From assembly GCA_000469685.2 (NCBI GenBank), contig LS997563.1, positions 4,785,281 through 4,849,280 of the forward strand: a DNA stretch of 64,000 nucleotides. Direction: 5' to 3'. This stretch comes from Haemonchus contortus. Taxonomy: Eukaryota > Nematoda > Chromadorea > Rhabditida > Trichostrongylidae. Below, piece after piece: positions 40,573-53,114 of this stretch. Made by a program: the position numbers and the translations under genes. The notes under the pieces were generated by a model. That model ran no database searches and was not told where the DNA came from. It was given only the letters and a program-made list of their open reading frames with translations. How positions within the stretch are numbered: position 1 is the stretch's first letter; each line of letters opens with the position of its first letter.

Positions 40573-43500
40573 TCTAGGTATTCAGATGAAGCGATTGATT
40601 TTATTAGTGGACGACTATGAGGAGTGCTCTGTCAACATCTGAAAATTAAGTAAAAATATCGAGCCAGTGTGCAAGAGGGTTGTGAAGAAGGTGATAGAAG
40701 TGATAGGAAAGGATTTATCAGAAACGACGGCTCAAGAGATCGCTACCGAAAGGTGGTTATGTTGCTTAAAAGGAAAGGGGATTGGCAGAACGCAATACGA
40801 AAGGAAGGATTGTTCAACTTTGACTCATATAAACAAATACCTTGAAATAAAAATGTCAAATTTATGAAGCACGGTAGAGGGGAGTGGTGGGCACAATAAC
40901 GAGGGCTAATAACTGGTGAATCGCTCCCGAGCTCAGTTAAATCATCAGAACCCATCTGATTGTACAACCCTATGAGCCCAGTCAGTACCAACAAATGAAT
41001 GGCTGCATGATGAGGCATTGAAGGTGTTACAGCGGAAGAGTAAACAACTCGCAAGCCAATCAACCTCCATCAACACGGCTCAAAATAACTCCAGTAGTGG
41101 AAACATGGGAACCGGACTGCTGGCTACTTCAGTTGTTTTTGCTTCGTGGAGGTTTCATTTGTATGTATACAAGTATGGCAAAGACGAGGTTTTTGTTTTT
41201 GTAACTATTGAAAATTGCCTTTTGCTTCTCCTACAAACATCTAATTGTAGGTGGGAAACCAGAAAAGTTGGTAAGGCTATATTGAACTACACATGAATGG
41301 GGGGTTGTCTACAAGGGATTCGCTGAGATTTCCCCCTTGAATTCACTGAAGTACTTGGCCGAGGATTCTCTTTTCAGTTGGTCAACACAATTTTCTTGAA
41401 GACCTACATATTTCTATGGTCCTCTGTTTCTGTGTTTACAAGCGAAGGCTCGGAGAGAAGTCAAAGTCTCCGCGCTTCTCAATACGGGCGCCTTTTTTTG
41501 GCAGCAGTTGTTGTTGTTTTCCTCTTTCCTCATTAGCTAACTTCAAAACAAAACGGATGAGGGTGAGGCGAAGTAAGCAATCAACTTGGTAAATTGCCAT
41601 AGATATTCAGGAATAAAAATTAAGCAATGAAAATCAAGTAAAGGCTACTGAAATCATAATTTCGCGCTGCATTTGTGTTGTTTATTGTTTTGATGCCAGT
41701 GAAACATGCATGAAATGCAGAGTAAGTCCTTCCCAGTATTCAATAGTAATGAGCAAGGAGCCCAGTCCGTAGATACGTACTATTCTATATAAGAAAGAAA
41801 GAATTCTGTATTATGTATAAGAAAGTTTGGGACCTTTTGCCTGTAAGGTACCTCGTTTACCAATGGAGGTCAAGAATTATTTGAAAGTTTCTATGATGAA
41901 AAACGAGTACATAGCGTAGTTAATGGCATGCAATGCTGGGTCATGGCGCGAATTTTCCTACGCGAACGCGATGCAGAATGAAAATTTTGTGACATTCGTC
42001 TCACAACTGTGAAGCTCGCCGCGCGCGGAAAATTCGCACCTTCCCCTCGATGGTGCATATCCATGCTTTAAAGGCATAGACTGAGAATGACATTCCATGA
42101 AGAAGAAATTCATGCATACTATTGTTACCTCCACGATTTTGTTCAGAAAGTAGATCAGCAGTTTTGGAGGCGAGACCGGAGATCAGCATCTGAAAATATT
42201 AACACCCTTTTCACTCTAACTACAGCTATTTGAAATAATTTCTCAGGGCCAGTAAAAGCAAGCATGGTAATGCTTGAGGACAGGAAAGCCGCGCCAAGTA
42301 TCTGTACATATCGGTTAGAGAAACAAGTGGCTATAGTCCTACTTATGGTCCGAAATCCTTACAAAGGCCCCAATTGGAGCCTTTGGTAGAAAAGTAATAA
42401 ACTTAATTCATCGCCTCATGATCCCAAGTTAGCCCGAATGAGAAATTTGAGGATTTCCGTGCGACTTTCTTGAGGGGACCGTTCACTACCCTGTTTGTAG
42501 TAGAATTTGACTTTTGTGATATCCATTGGAGTGCTGGTGATGGTGAGTGAACGAGGTTTTGTGGTTATTCTTTGAATATCTTCTTTGAGAGGGCTGGTCA
42601 TTCCCGTGTAACTTCTATCCCACTCGCTTACTCACAGTGTACTTTTAGGTGAGAAGGTATTACAGCCTCCATCTGCGCGTGCAAAGGGCGGAAGGCTGAT
42701 GACCTTTAAGACGGGAATGTGCTCGATGCAGTTTGCAGCACAATCCTGGGAAGAGTTTTATGAGAGGCCAACAAAAAGTTACTATGAATTGGAATAAAAT
42801 TGTGAGAGTTGAGTCGGAGAAATGCTGAGAAAGTTCTGCTATTTTGAGAGTTTCTGCAAAACGCATGCAACTGAAAATCACGAGAAATGTTGTTTACTAG
42901 GAAGGGAGAGGCGGTGAATAGTTGTTTACGAAAAGCGGAGCTCGCGTATGGAACCAGGAATCAGCGGTGCGTTCCGTGGTCGTTGATCGGTGATCCCTTA
43001 CAATTAACAAAGAGCGGCATGTTGTGTTTGCAACGAGAACCCTGCTCCATCGAATAGATGAGGGTAACAATCTGAAACCAAACAGGGAGATTTATTACTA
43101 TGTAATTCTATACCTACTGCTGTGAGATGCGGTAGGTATGGAATTTGGACTGCCTCCGAGACCTGCCTCTGGTAACGATTGTGGGAAAAGTAATCATGTA
43201 TATTCTTTTGGAAAAAAGTCTTGCTTTTGAAAAGGATCCGTTTTCGTCGTGTTAAACGACTACAAAGGAACGACTATGCGCCATTTGACTCGAAGGGGAT
43301 GCGCCATGCATCTGTTCATAACCATAAGGGCACTTAAACGCGAATAGTTTACGAATTTAAGGTAGTGATGCTTTCAGTAGGGAACAATCCCTTTTTCGGT
43401 CCCTTCTCATATCTTCAGCTTCCACTCAAGTCGATCTGGGGCTTTACTGGAGGGAATAAAATAGATTTTAACAAGAGTTTGTATGAGCTTGTTATTTAGG

Positions 43501-45670
43501 TGTGATGTCAAGGGCTTAAGATACCCTCAAAGCAATTCCCTGGTCTTTCCAAGAATTTATATTGTGCTTAACTGCATTATTTTTTTCCTTCTCAGAGCAG
43601 GTAGAGTATTTCAGAATGTTAATAGAGGGCTCTAATGTGAACACCAGAGTAATGCAAAATACTTGCATAAATTTGAGCTTTCCTCGCCAGAGCTTTTCAA
43701 GATTTCGCTTCACTGCACGAATGAGTCATTTCGAGCACTTGGAAGAATTTCATTTTTGTAATAAAAATCGTGCAAAAGAAGGGTTGATACCACTCGCGAT
43801 CGAAAACAACCGCTTCACGAATAGCTAGTATTTAAGAAAAAACAAGAAACTCAGAAAAACGAGAAAGCAAGCAGAGGGGTCAATTTGGGAGTGTAGGTGG
43901 CCAAGTGAAAGTTGAAATGAGTTCGATATAAGACGGCCAAGGGAGACCCTCTCTCAGGTTTGTCAGTTAGAGACCGTAGTTAATAGGTGAGTTCAGCAAA
44001 AACCACAGGAAAACGTCATTTGGACAACAAAATCGCATTTTACAGCAGTTAAGTAATTGTAGCACACTTCAAAATGACTTGAAGAGGAATGGGCGATTAT
44101 TCATAGACCGTGAACGATTGAAGCGGTACCCATTTTGAAAAAAACACTCAACTGATGACGAGTATTCATGCTATTCCAAGGCGATGTTTACGGTTGGCTG
44201 CAACGAAATTGTCTCATCAACTGAATAAACAACTAACAGATCATTAACCAACCCTACTCTACTAAACAAACAGCAAAGAATGAAATGAACAAATGATTTT
44301 ATAACGAACATGCACAGCTTATGAAAATTCTTTGGCTATTAGGATGGAAGGGGTATCTGAACGAGATTTTAGTCGTTGGCTCTATAAAGAGCTGGTTGGC
44401 TACAGAAAGACAAAAATGGTTGAAATTGTTTTCCACCTCACCATGAGGCACTACTAGTGACTTGAATTTTCAGCATGTAGCTCTATTGTGAATGGTACAA
44501 CTTCTACAATGCCGTTGAAACTCGTCCCCTCTGGGTGGTGGTCGCCAAAATCGGTCGTCGAGACCTTATTTCACCCTATCTGGATCATTTTTCGATTGCA
44601 CAGCACCCTATATACCACACATGGAGGCTATACATGCCCTAGTTGGAAATGGAAACCCCTGTATCAAAAGACATAGGCCAAAAAACAAGGATCAAAATTT
44701 CAAAGCGTCTTTGGTCATAACATAATATGTAGTTAGTCTGGGACCAACCCACATGCAGGCTGTTGTTTCTACTACCCCATCCATGGATGGCTCGATACAA
44801 CCCTGTTTTGCTTCGAGTTCCGCCTATGTACAACCGCTCCTTATGGTTTGTTTTCAGTTTCTCTCCTATCACTGGTCAGTATCAAGCAGCTTATCACTCT
44901 GCATTTCTCGTCTAACCTCATTAAAATGCTGAGAACGGTTCATTATGGCCACCACCGGAACTCTCCAGTGGTCTTGTGTTCACAAGACGCGGCGACGACC
45001 ACGACGGAAGTCTCAAACTCGTAAAAAGTCGTAGGTTTCAAGCAATTTTTGCAATACATTTTTGTTTGTTGACGCGCAATTGACCTTTCTGAAAGCATGG
45101 AGAGGACAGAAATCTGCGGGTGAGTAGAATGTCCGTAAACCTGTGGATGGGCACAACTTCAGCGACCTCCATGGACAATTTGAAAACCCTAACACTGTCG
45201 ATGTACTTGTAAATAAAGGCACGAAATTCCCTCGAATGGACTGCTAGCATGGCTAGATGCCAGGCTGCGCCAAATCTTCGAAAGGCGTTCAGAGTTCGTG
45301 TTCCTTGCTGTATCACAGCCCCACAAAAGGAACGGCTTTGCCAGCAGCGGTAGGCTGCTTCAAACTATGGCTTTCAGCCATCTTCCAAATGCTGCTGCAA
45401 ATTGCTTCTACACATCAGACTGCTCCACTAGTGAACGTCCGCCGAAATGGGTTGCGATGTTGCGCGCGTAAAATCGATACTCATTTCGTAATTATGTGCA
45501 AATGGAGCGGTTCACTATTCACTGCATAGAGTTTGGGAACGATTTATCATGAGAGTTATATAGGACCGATCCAGTGAATATGACAAACAATACAGAACCT
45601 GTTCAATACTTTTCAAAAGTTTTTTATTTCTAAATTTCGTCGTCATTCCAAAAAGTAATCTGAGCGACGT
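40573..45670. other. Intergenic region between catalase C and the BAR-like gene
   Basis: About 5 kb between divergently transcribed genes. A short plus-strand frame at 41018-41140 has a polar, coding-like composition (LASQSTSINTAQNNSSSGN) but no partner exons. CG-rich patches (GCCGCGCGCGG near 42018) resemble the arms of the foldback element at 45681. Around 44489-44640 there is a fragment related to the TTAA-ended family (CTTCTACAATGCCGTTGAAA). No gene can be supported. Confidence 0.45.
44485..44640. mobile_element. Fragment related to the TTAA-ended element family
   Basis: CTTCTACAATGCCGTTGAAA and CTCGTCC match the interior of the partial copy at 33930 and of the copy at 46813. No terminal inverted repeat is preserved, so it is a diverged remnant. 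Confidence 0.45.
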
Positions 45671-45925
45671 TCGGAGGACGGGTGTGTTGCGATTCGTGCG
45701 ATTCTGGGTGCGCGCGGCGAAATTCGCGATGAATCAAACAACTCCTACGCCTCTTATTGGGGTCCAAATTTGGAATAAAGAAGGTAAGTAGGATTGTCCG
45801 ACCCTACTTAGGTATTCTACTCCAAGTTTGTGCCCCAATGATAGGCGCAGGAGTTGTTTGAATACTCGCGAATTTCGCCGCGCGCACCCGGAATCGCACG
45901 AATCGCACGTCCCCCTCGGAGGACG
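45671..45925. mobile_element. Foldback element with 10-bp target duplication
   Basis: A 235-bp palindromic element (45681-45915) with arms of about 110 bases that can fold into one long hairpin; the tip is near 45795. Shared arm motifs are GCGATTCGTGCGATTC, GGGTGCGCGCGGCGAAATTC and CAAACAACTCC. It is flanked by TCGGAGGACG at 45671-45680 and 45916-45925, a perfect direct repeat. Long arms with a 9-10 bp target duplication suggest a Mutator-like (MULE) foldback MITE; this class assignment is inference. It ends 15 bases before the acceptor of the downstream gene. Confidence 0.88.
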
Positions 45926-45940
45926 ACCTTTCATCCTTTA

Positions 45941-45946
45941 TTACAG
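45941..45946 (+). promoter_or_regulatory. Trans-splice acceptor of the BAR-like gene
   Basis: TTTATTACAG lies 13 bases before the ATG at 45960, directly after the foldback element. Confidence 0.6.
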
Positions 45947-45959
45947 ATTCGGCGTCCCA

Positions 45960-48900
45960 ATGTTTGGCATCAAAAAATTAGCATATCAGTTCGGTAGAGC
46001 TGTTGGATACACAGATCCGACAGCACTTCCACAGCAGGTTCAGGCTCGTTGTCAGGATTGTGAAGGCTACAGGGTAAGGCTGATAAGCCATACAGAGTTG
46101 ATAGATAGTAAATGGTAATCTCAGTGATCATTCCCTACTTTAGGAAGCACTCGTCGAGGCTTGTGAGGCCATGCTACAAATCATGCAAGGCAATCCTGCT
46201 TTTACACCACCAGTGAATTCCGCTCAAGTAAGTTCATAGAATTATGTGGAGCCGGGATGGAAGAAAGACCTACTTCACCCAATGTTCATTCTTTTGCAAA
46301 CTTTGTAAGCAGTTTCTTTTTTAGAATTGTTTTCTTCCGTAAAATTCTGACCGTTGCAGCATTGTGAATGTCCCAAGGGCACAGCACCAAGCGAAATGTT
46401 TGAGAAGAGCTTAGAGAGCGTGAAAGGCTTCTGGCACGATGAGGAGGTAAGAGCAGGGCTACAAACTTTTGGAAATCTCTGAAATATCTCCCTCGTGTTT
46501 ACTTACAGTTTTGAGTTCACTATTTTCCTAACATTTATTAATGTATTGAATAAATAAGCAAAATCATAACAGAGAGATGAATAATAAGTATAAATGTAAC
46601 TTAGAAGCTTCAAAAAAAAGGGATACCTACGGCTTTCCTTGAGCGAAGTTCTTCCTAAAGTGCTAACCGAAGGACCGGTTCGACTGTACTGTTTACATTG
46701 GATTTTCATGGGAACCACTACAGGAACATCGTCTACGCTCCATATTTTTATTAAGGACCGAGGCAGAAGCTCTCCCGTTCCCATCACTCCCATGTGCTCG
46801 AGTGCATGTACATTCAAGGCACAGTTCACGATAATAATGGTTTCTGAGATTCCTCCATAGAATGAGTTTGAGTTCCCTGTGTATACCATATCTGGCACTA
46901 TTAGCACGGAAAACGGCCCACTTAGGGAGTTATAAAGGCTCAAAGATTGGCGTGTGTATCCTCGAACGAGCATCACCGGCATTGTAGAGGCTGCACTGAT
47001 CGCAAGGGAGCCCATGAAGGGAGTTCAAACAACTTGTCATGATCCATAGCGACAGTGAAAGACAGCTCTGTACAGTTCTGGCTTGATGTAGTCAGCTCTT
47101 TGTGCAATTGCAATGATTGAAATCTCATCCGAGTACCCCTTCCATGTTGTTTCCGTCATGGCAAACTCGTCCAACCTCTATTTTCTCTAACTTTGTGGAG
47201 CCATATTTTTCTCGGAATCGGCATATTTTTTCGCTGTCTTCACTACCGTTGAACTATTGCCAATCTTCACCTTCACTTTTCGAATTAAAACAGGTACCTT
47301 AAAATTATCGTGAACTGTGCCTTTAAGCATACACATATGTATGCACACGTGGGTATGCTTAAAGGCATAAATAGTTATGTATATTTACGTATATATGTGA
47401 ATACATATATGTTTTCGAGGGAACATTCTCTAATCTACTCCTGTTTCTAAGTTTCTTCTGACTGTTCCCATCATGTCGACCTTTTCCCCATACCACGTCG
47501 AAAAGACATTTTCCACGGTTTTCCCTCAGGCCATCAAAGCTGTTCTTCGCCTTCTGCCCTTTCAAACAAAGAAGTCGATTAACTTGCTGCATAATTTCAC
47601 ATCGACAGCATATTTGCATCGTTCTGAAATCCAGAAATTTCTCCTTTTCTCGAGGTCTTGACGTAATGATCCTTCTTGCGCAATCACTCTTCCTCCTCTC
47701 CAAATGTATTAATTGAATTCTCTTTTTTATTTTCTCCTGACCTTAGTCCCTATTCCTCACGTTTCTCCTTTGATTATCCGGCTGTCTGATAAGTAAGTGC
47801 AAAAGGACAACGGAATTGTTGAAGATCAACCATCGAAGTCTTCTTTTCGTTGTTTTCGCTGGAAAGAAATGTAGGTGACCTTAGGTTTGGTTTCGTCGTC
47901 CATAAGCGACGACAAAGGAAGGGAGAAATCCCTTCTCGCTCTTCCCCGTAACTCCGAGTCTCACAGACGGGCCTTGATTGTTTCTCGACTCTTCCTAATG
48001 GCCATGGACTTTTAATAATGGCGATGATCTGATGGGCGGATTTTTTCTTGAAAAGAACCGTTCTGCGGGGAACCATGAGGCGAATCCTTCACAGGATTAA
48101 TTATGGGATCCAAAGCCTGATGAATGTTACACTAACACCATGGATTTAGATACAAGGAATCGTAGAGAGGCCAAAGCCATTTGGCCCCAGTGGTCCCCAG
48201 TTCCCTACGTATTATCGTACAGTTTTCTGAAGGAAACTCTGATTCAGATTGGATTTGCTCAACAATTTTTCGAAGAGACTTTGATCTAGGTTGGATTTTC
48301 CCAGTCAGCTACCCACGCTGGTATTTTCGGAAACTAGTACCCACATCAATCTTATTCCTACGCGCTACTTTGTCCACAATACTTGGTAGAGCCAACAATT
48401 CTTTTCTATACACAAATGGGTAATCTGACGTCAACTCTCTTTGCCTTTTATGTCGGATTTCCGCTAGCGTCACCTTTGATATTTGGGGTGACTCTGGGAA
48501 AAATCGCTTCACCACGCAAACAAAACCAGAGGCCTATTTTTAGACTTTTTTTTCAAACGTTGAAAATGGCTAATTCTCTGCTAAATGGAAAATTAAAGCA
48601 TGAAGATCCAGCGATTTTTGACGGCGAAAACCAAAAGGGAAAGAAAAAGCTCAGGTGGCTGACAGCTTTATTTCGCTCTGAATGAATGCTTCGGTATCTT
48701 CGGCAAAGCTCAGTTTACCCCTCCCTTTACCCTCCTGCTAATTCATACTTCCCGAACCGCTTCATTTCGGAAAATTTAGGTTCCTGATGACTTCATCTTC
48801 GTTTTTGTTCTTCTCATAGGCTTTAGAAGAATTAAGTCTTTCTAGTAATTTGTGCAATAAATGCTGAAAAACCAGGAAAACAAGTCCTTCCTCATCATGC

Positions 48901-51900
48901 CAATTCATTAATTAGCATAATTTATCGGAATTATACATAGTCATTTGTCAACAAAATAGTTCTTATAACATGTCAACACTATAAAAATGTACATAAAAAT
49001 ATAAATAAATAACATACTCAGCTTGCAGATTTATGAGTTTTCTGGTAGTAAATGTTGAAATTATCGTTTGATGTCAACTTTGTTGGCATCATAAATAACG
49101 CAGAGTTAGTAAATGATAATTAATAATTATATATAAATGAACTAGGTTACGGTAGCCATCTAAATTCCCAATGATAAAGTCTCCGTTCATTGATCGATCC
49201 CTTTTCTGGAATGCGCCCCATGTTCAACATCCACTGTGTTCCGTGGGGACTTAACTGCATATGTGGCCTATGAAATGACTTGAGGTGGCCAGCCAATGAT
49301 CAAGTCAGCGCCATCATATTCCCAAGCGAGCTAGTACCAATTCACCTATCCCGGAACAATGGAAGGTTTGATGGCGTGGGCGAATATTGCTCCGAGATTC
49401 GTACCTCGAACCATGGGGGGGGGGGGGGTGAAGGTGCGCATTTTGCCGCTACGCTACTCCATCCATATTGAGTGCAGTATAATAAATGATTGAATATTTA
49501 TCGTCATTGTTAGAGGGGACGCTAAGATTTTGCGTGCGCAATCTGCCTATTACCTCTACTTGCCCTGGTACTTCTCAGGCTACATTTCAAACTTACTGCA
49601 GCTTAATGTTGCTAATCAGAAGCCTGCAAAGAGAAAAAGGATGAAGCAAGGGGTGTTTTACCTTAAAGGCTGGTAAAAAAGTGAGAAATATAAAATTGGC
49701 CTCTTCAGTTGATGTCTATGTGTTCCAAGCAATGTAACCTGATTGCTGCCAAACAACGTGAATTCCAAAATCGAGGACGACGACAGCTGCACATTACTCG
49801 AACGTTTATCAACACTGTTTACTTTGAAGTAAGCACAAAGCTATCACGTTTTGTTTGCAAATAAGCCATATTGGAGGACACTTCTATACTTGGACGTACA
49901 CATTTCTGGGTTTCCGAGTTTTGAATAGTGCAATGTTGGCCGCTCCTACTCTGAAAAGCTTGGCATCTCGGAAGCGACCATGCCTGACTTCAAGTAAATT
50001 TGACCCAGCATGCAGATGTCTTAGCTTATTTGAAATAGGCTCTGATAGGGATGAACCTGAAGCTCTTTCGACTTTCGTAGCTGAAGCAACAGGTGGCGAC
50101 AAGACTTAAAGGCACCGCTTACGATAAATTTAGGGTACCCTTTTTTGACGGGAATTCATAGAACTACTCTAGAATAAAGCGATAACAACGAAAAAAGCGC
50201 AAAAAACGATGAACAAAAGGAAATAGAAAGGGTCAAAAAAGAGCTGGAAAGGGGGGTTGGACGAGTTTCACATTGGAAGAACGGCGGTTAAGGGAGTGTT
50301 CGAGCGAGTGCAGTTAGGCGACGCAATGTCTGCAATAGCAGACAACACAACCAAGCAGACAACTTCGCCCAATGCGAAAGGGGTGAACGGCAATTAGATT
50401 TCGTAGTCAGCCTAGCGAGGGGCGGAGGCCTCCCGTCCCCCAATGTTCCTGCCCTTATTGTGCCCTACCCAGACCGTTTCCCGACCTCATTCCCGCACAA
50501 ATGGTATCGGAGGGGGCGTCGAATTCAAACCATGTACAGATCTCCGAAAGAATTTTTTTCGTGAACAGTGCCTTTAAATACTGGCCTAACAATCTCGGTT
50601 GGACCTCTACGAACCCATTCCGATTTGAGAACATCACTCAGCGCTTGTATATTTGCGACACCTCCACTGCTGTTGATTTGGTGTTTTGAGAAGTTTGCTG
50701 CCTACTTCCGGTGAATGCAGTGAAGTGGAAAACTGCTAAGTAGTCACTCGTATTTTATCTACACCTGTGGATGAAATACGATTTGTTGAAAAAGTGATTA
50801 CGGTGAGAAAGAGAGAAGAACTATTATAGTTGTGGCTATAATCAGTCCATTTCGAATTTGGTAGCGCATAATCTGGAATTGATGATTGGTGAATAGAGGA
50901 GTTTTATGCCCACAGCTTTTACCATGAACTGTAGCTCTATATCCCGCTCTACTTGTTTGTTTACCGGTAATTGTAGTACCCAGGTAAATGAGCATTTACC
51001 CTGCACCTACGCATTTCCACACCAATGCAGCATCCGAGCTGGAAACGTTCAACAACAGTATCCTATCAAAGAACACTACAATCCTTTTCTGATGAGAATT
51101 GTAGTGAAATGTTCCTATTACTACATACATTACCATAGATTTGGAGTACCATACTTGTAGTAAAGTCGGTCATACGTAGTGCGAGCATATGTAGACAGTC
51201 AGGTTTGCGTATATACGGACTAGAATTATACTAAAAGCTCCAAGTTTTTTCACCCGTTCAAGGAACTTTTTGAGTTAAATTGTACTTTGCAAAAAGATTT
51301 GTAGCAAAACGTACCTGAACCTTCACGGAAATGCTGCTACAAAGCAAATTACCCAGAAGCTCAATCGAAATTGAAAACTCCCACACTGTCCTTAAGAAGA
51401 CATCACGCGGCTTTTGTATTACTCATACATATTTCTATGTTCATTAAACCTTCCAGAAAAAGCTGAGCTTTCGTCGATGGTGTGAAAGATGATTTCCTTC
51501 CACCTGCCACTAGTGAACCAGCTGGATTGAAGCCACAGTCCACGACAATTTGAGGTTTTTTAAGTGAAGTAGCAGAAGCATTGGTGCAGACTAGTACATC
51601 GGTGGCAAAGAAAGCGAAGAAAACCTTTTGCAAAGTATAAGGGATCCTAATCTGATCAAAATAGTGGTTGTACGAGATTTCGACGATAGAAATGATGTGG
51701 AAAAAGATCCGGACGAGATTTCAGTCGTGTGCAATAGCGTGAAGAGGTGGCTACAGTAAGCAGAAAATGGGAAAAAATTGCCTCCTACTGCTGCCACGGA
51801 TCACGGCTCTAGACTATCAGCTGCTCAGCTGTTTGAATTACCAACTTATCTACAAGACCATCAAACACGGCCACTTCTGGATGTGATGAAATTGAAGACA

Positions 51901-52662
51901 ATTCTCGAGCCCTCATTATGCCCTACTAGGAACATATTCCAACCCAGCAACGGCCCATGGGCATTTCTCGGAAACCTGATATTTTTTCCACCATGGAATC
52001 CCATTCTTGTTGTGATCCATGCCTTTGAAGTCGTCCATTGCTGGCATCTTCAGGACCTCTGTGTTTTCCGTGGCGTTGTGCTGTCGCGTTTTTATTCGAT
52101 TTCCACCCTTCTTGCATTGGCAGGAGCTGATTCCTGAGGAGATCGAGTCACTCGTTAGCGACATTTTTTCCCCAGCACTTAATTCAATTTCTGGTCAGCT
52201 GGCGTCATCGCAGGACGGATGTTTGGCCAGTTTTGACCTAACGTAGTGATTTCAGTATGAAGATTTGAAGAGAACCTTGCTGAGGTCAAAAGAAGACCTG
52301 GAATTGGCTCAAGAAGAATTGAAAAAGGGTGAAAATATGTTTCGAAAAAGAACCGTCAAAAAAGCCAACGAAAAATACGAGGCTGATCTCAGAGCGGTAG
52401 GGTTTTCTCCCATTTGCGTGGAGGAGTCCTAGACAGATAATTCCAGCTGGAAGCTTTCCTGACGGGTACGATACCAGGGCAGAAGATTGAGCACTTGAAA
52501 GAAATTGAAGCGATGATGTCCGAGATTCAGGTAGACTGGCAAGGAAACTTCTAGCAGCAAGTAGTAAAATACACACAACTTTTTTAGTCCTACCACGAAT
52601 GGATATCTTCATACTGTAGTCCTTTGGCCAGCTACAAAGTAACACAGCCACCGAATCTCTAA
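45960..52662 (+). CDS. BAR-domain-like coiled-coil protein
   Basis: Exons 45960-46073, 46144-46227, 46360-46446, 49709-49828, 52256-52396, 52447-52530 and 52588-52662; all junctions are in phase 0 and give 234 aa. The start MFGIKKLAYQFGRAVGY is amphipathic, as in N-BAR proteins. Exon 4 holds AAKQREFQNRGRRQLHITRT, and exon 5 a charged helix (LRSKEDLELAQEELKKGENM). The order and length resemble the small nematode BAR proteins, which bind and bend membranes; I assign the family with moderate confidence and no orthologue. The terminal exon ends QPPNL. AATAAA follows at 52695. Introns 3 (3.3 kb) and 4 (2.4 kb) are filled with inverted-repeat elements and a SINE. An additional exon in intron 4 cannot be excluded: after GCATTGGCAG (ends 52126) a frame with ELIPEEIESLVSDIF is open, but I find no in-phase donor. 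Confidence 0.7.
46813..47326. mobile_element. TTAA-ended inverted-repeat element, copy 2
   Basis: The left end AAGGCACAGTTCACGATAAT and the reversed right end are identical over 20 bases. The outer left base quartet is TTCA instead of TTAA. About 510 bp with no transposase frame. It lies in intron 3 of the BAR-like gene. Confidence 0.85.
47323..47362. repeat. Short perfect hairpin at the edge of element copy 2
   Basis: TTTAAGCATAC and GTATGCTTAAA are perfect inverted repeats around an 18-base spacer that itself contains CATATG and CACGTG. The left stem overlaps the TTAA end of the element. Confidence 0.7.
47363..49190. other. Intron 3 of the BAR-like gene, middle part
   Basis: Frames of 100-114 codons at 47359-48685 on both strands show no recognisable motif or splice context. 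No element ends seen. AT-rich from 48900 to 49150. Confidence 0.45.
49200..49472 (-). repeat. tRNA-derived SINE with internal poly-G
   Basis: The minus strand shows the head with GTAGCGTAGCGGCAAAATGCGC, interrupted by a 14-base run (G at 49415-49428), then a degenerate B box (GGTTCGAGGTACGAATC). The body GTGAATTGGTACTAGC and CTTGATCATTGGCTGGCCAC, and a tail near 49205, match the other copies. Confidence 0.7.
50106..50577. mobile_element. TTAA-ended inverted-repeat element, copy 3
   Basis: Ends TTAAAGGCACCGCTTACGAT and, reversed, TTAAAGGCACTGTTCACGAA; 472 bp. Its subterminal GGGTACCC resembles GGTACC near the right end of copy 2. It lies in intron 4 of the BAR-like gene. Confidence 0.8.
50578..52126. 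other. Intron 4 of the BAR-like gene, right part
   Basis: Around 51890-51960 there is sequence related to the interior of the TTAA-ended family (CCCTCATTATGCCCTACTAGG, compare CCCTCATTGTGCCCTATCCAGG near 34056). The motif ATGCCCTAC also recurs in copy 3. No supported exon. Confidence 0.4.
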
Positions 52663-52694
52663 GGAAACGATTGCCCTTTGTCGTTTCAAATGTC

Positions 52695-52700
52695 AATAAA
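52695..52700 (+). terminator. Polyadenylation signal of the BAR-like gene
   Basis: AATAAA 33 bases after the stop at 52662. Confidence 0.7.
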
Positions 52701-53114
52701 ACATATCACAATTTTTGAAGACTGTAGTTTTATCGACAATAAAACCTATCAAAACGAAATTGTTGAATAAAATGTGATTGGCAGTTCAATTCAGTTAATG
52801 TCATTCTGAAAGGCGAGTTCGGTCTGAAGCCAGAGGGCAGAGTTCAGTCCTCGGCATACGTCTCTAGGGGCGGGAAATCCCATTTCCATCGCTTCACTTG
52901 ATTCCATGGCACGTCCAAGTAGAGGCCGTCTGGCTTTATAAACCTGAAATTAGCGTTATTAACGTTATAGCATCTTTCATTCCCCTTCTCTTATCATATT
53001 CCCATTTGGGATACATGATGCCTCCCACTGATCTTTTGTCTTGGGGAGAATTCTCCCAGTCCAAATTCTTCGGGTGCCACCCACACATGGTTATTTGAAT
53101 AAAACCCTAGGTAA

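Noticed and set aside
52127..52246. Additional exon of the BAR-like gene starting ELIPEEIESL
   Set aside because: The acceptor is good, but no donor keeps the next exon in phase; joining exon 4 directly to 52256 works.
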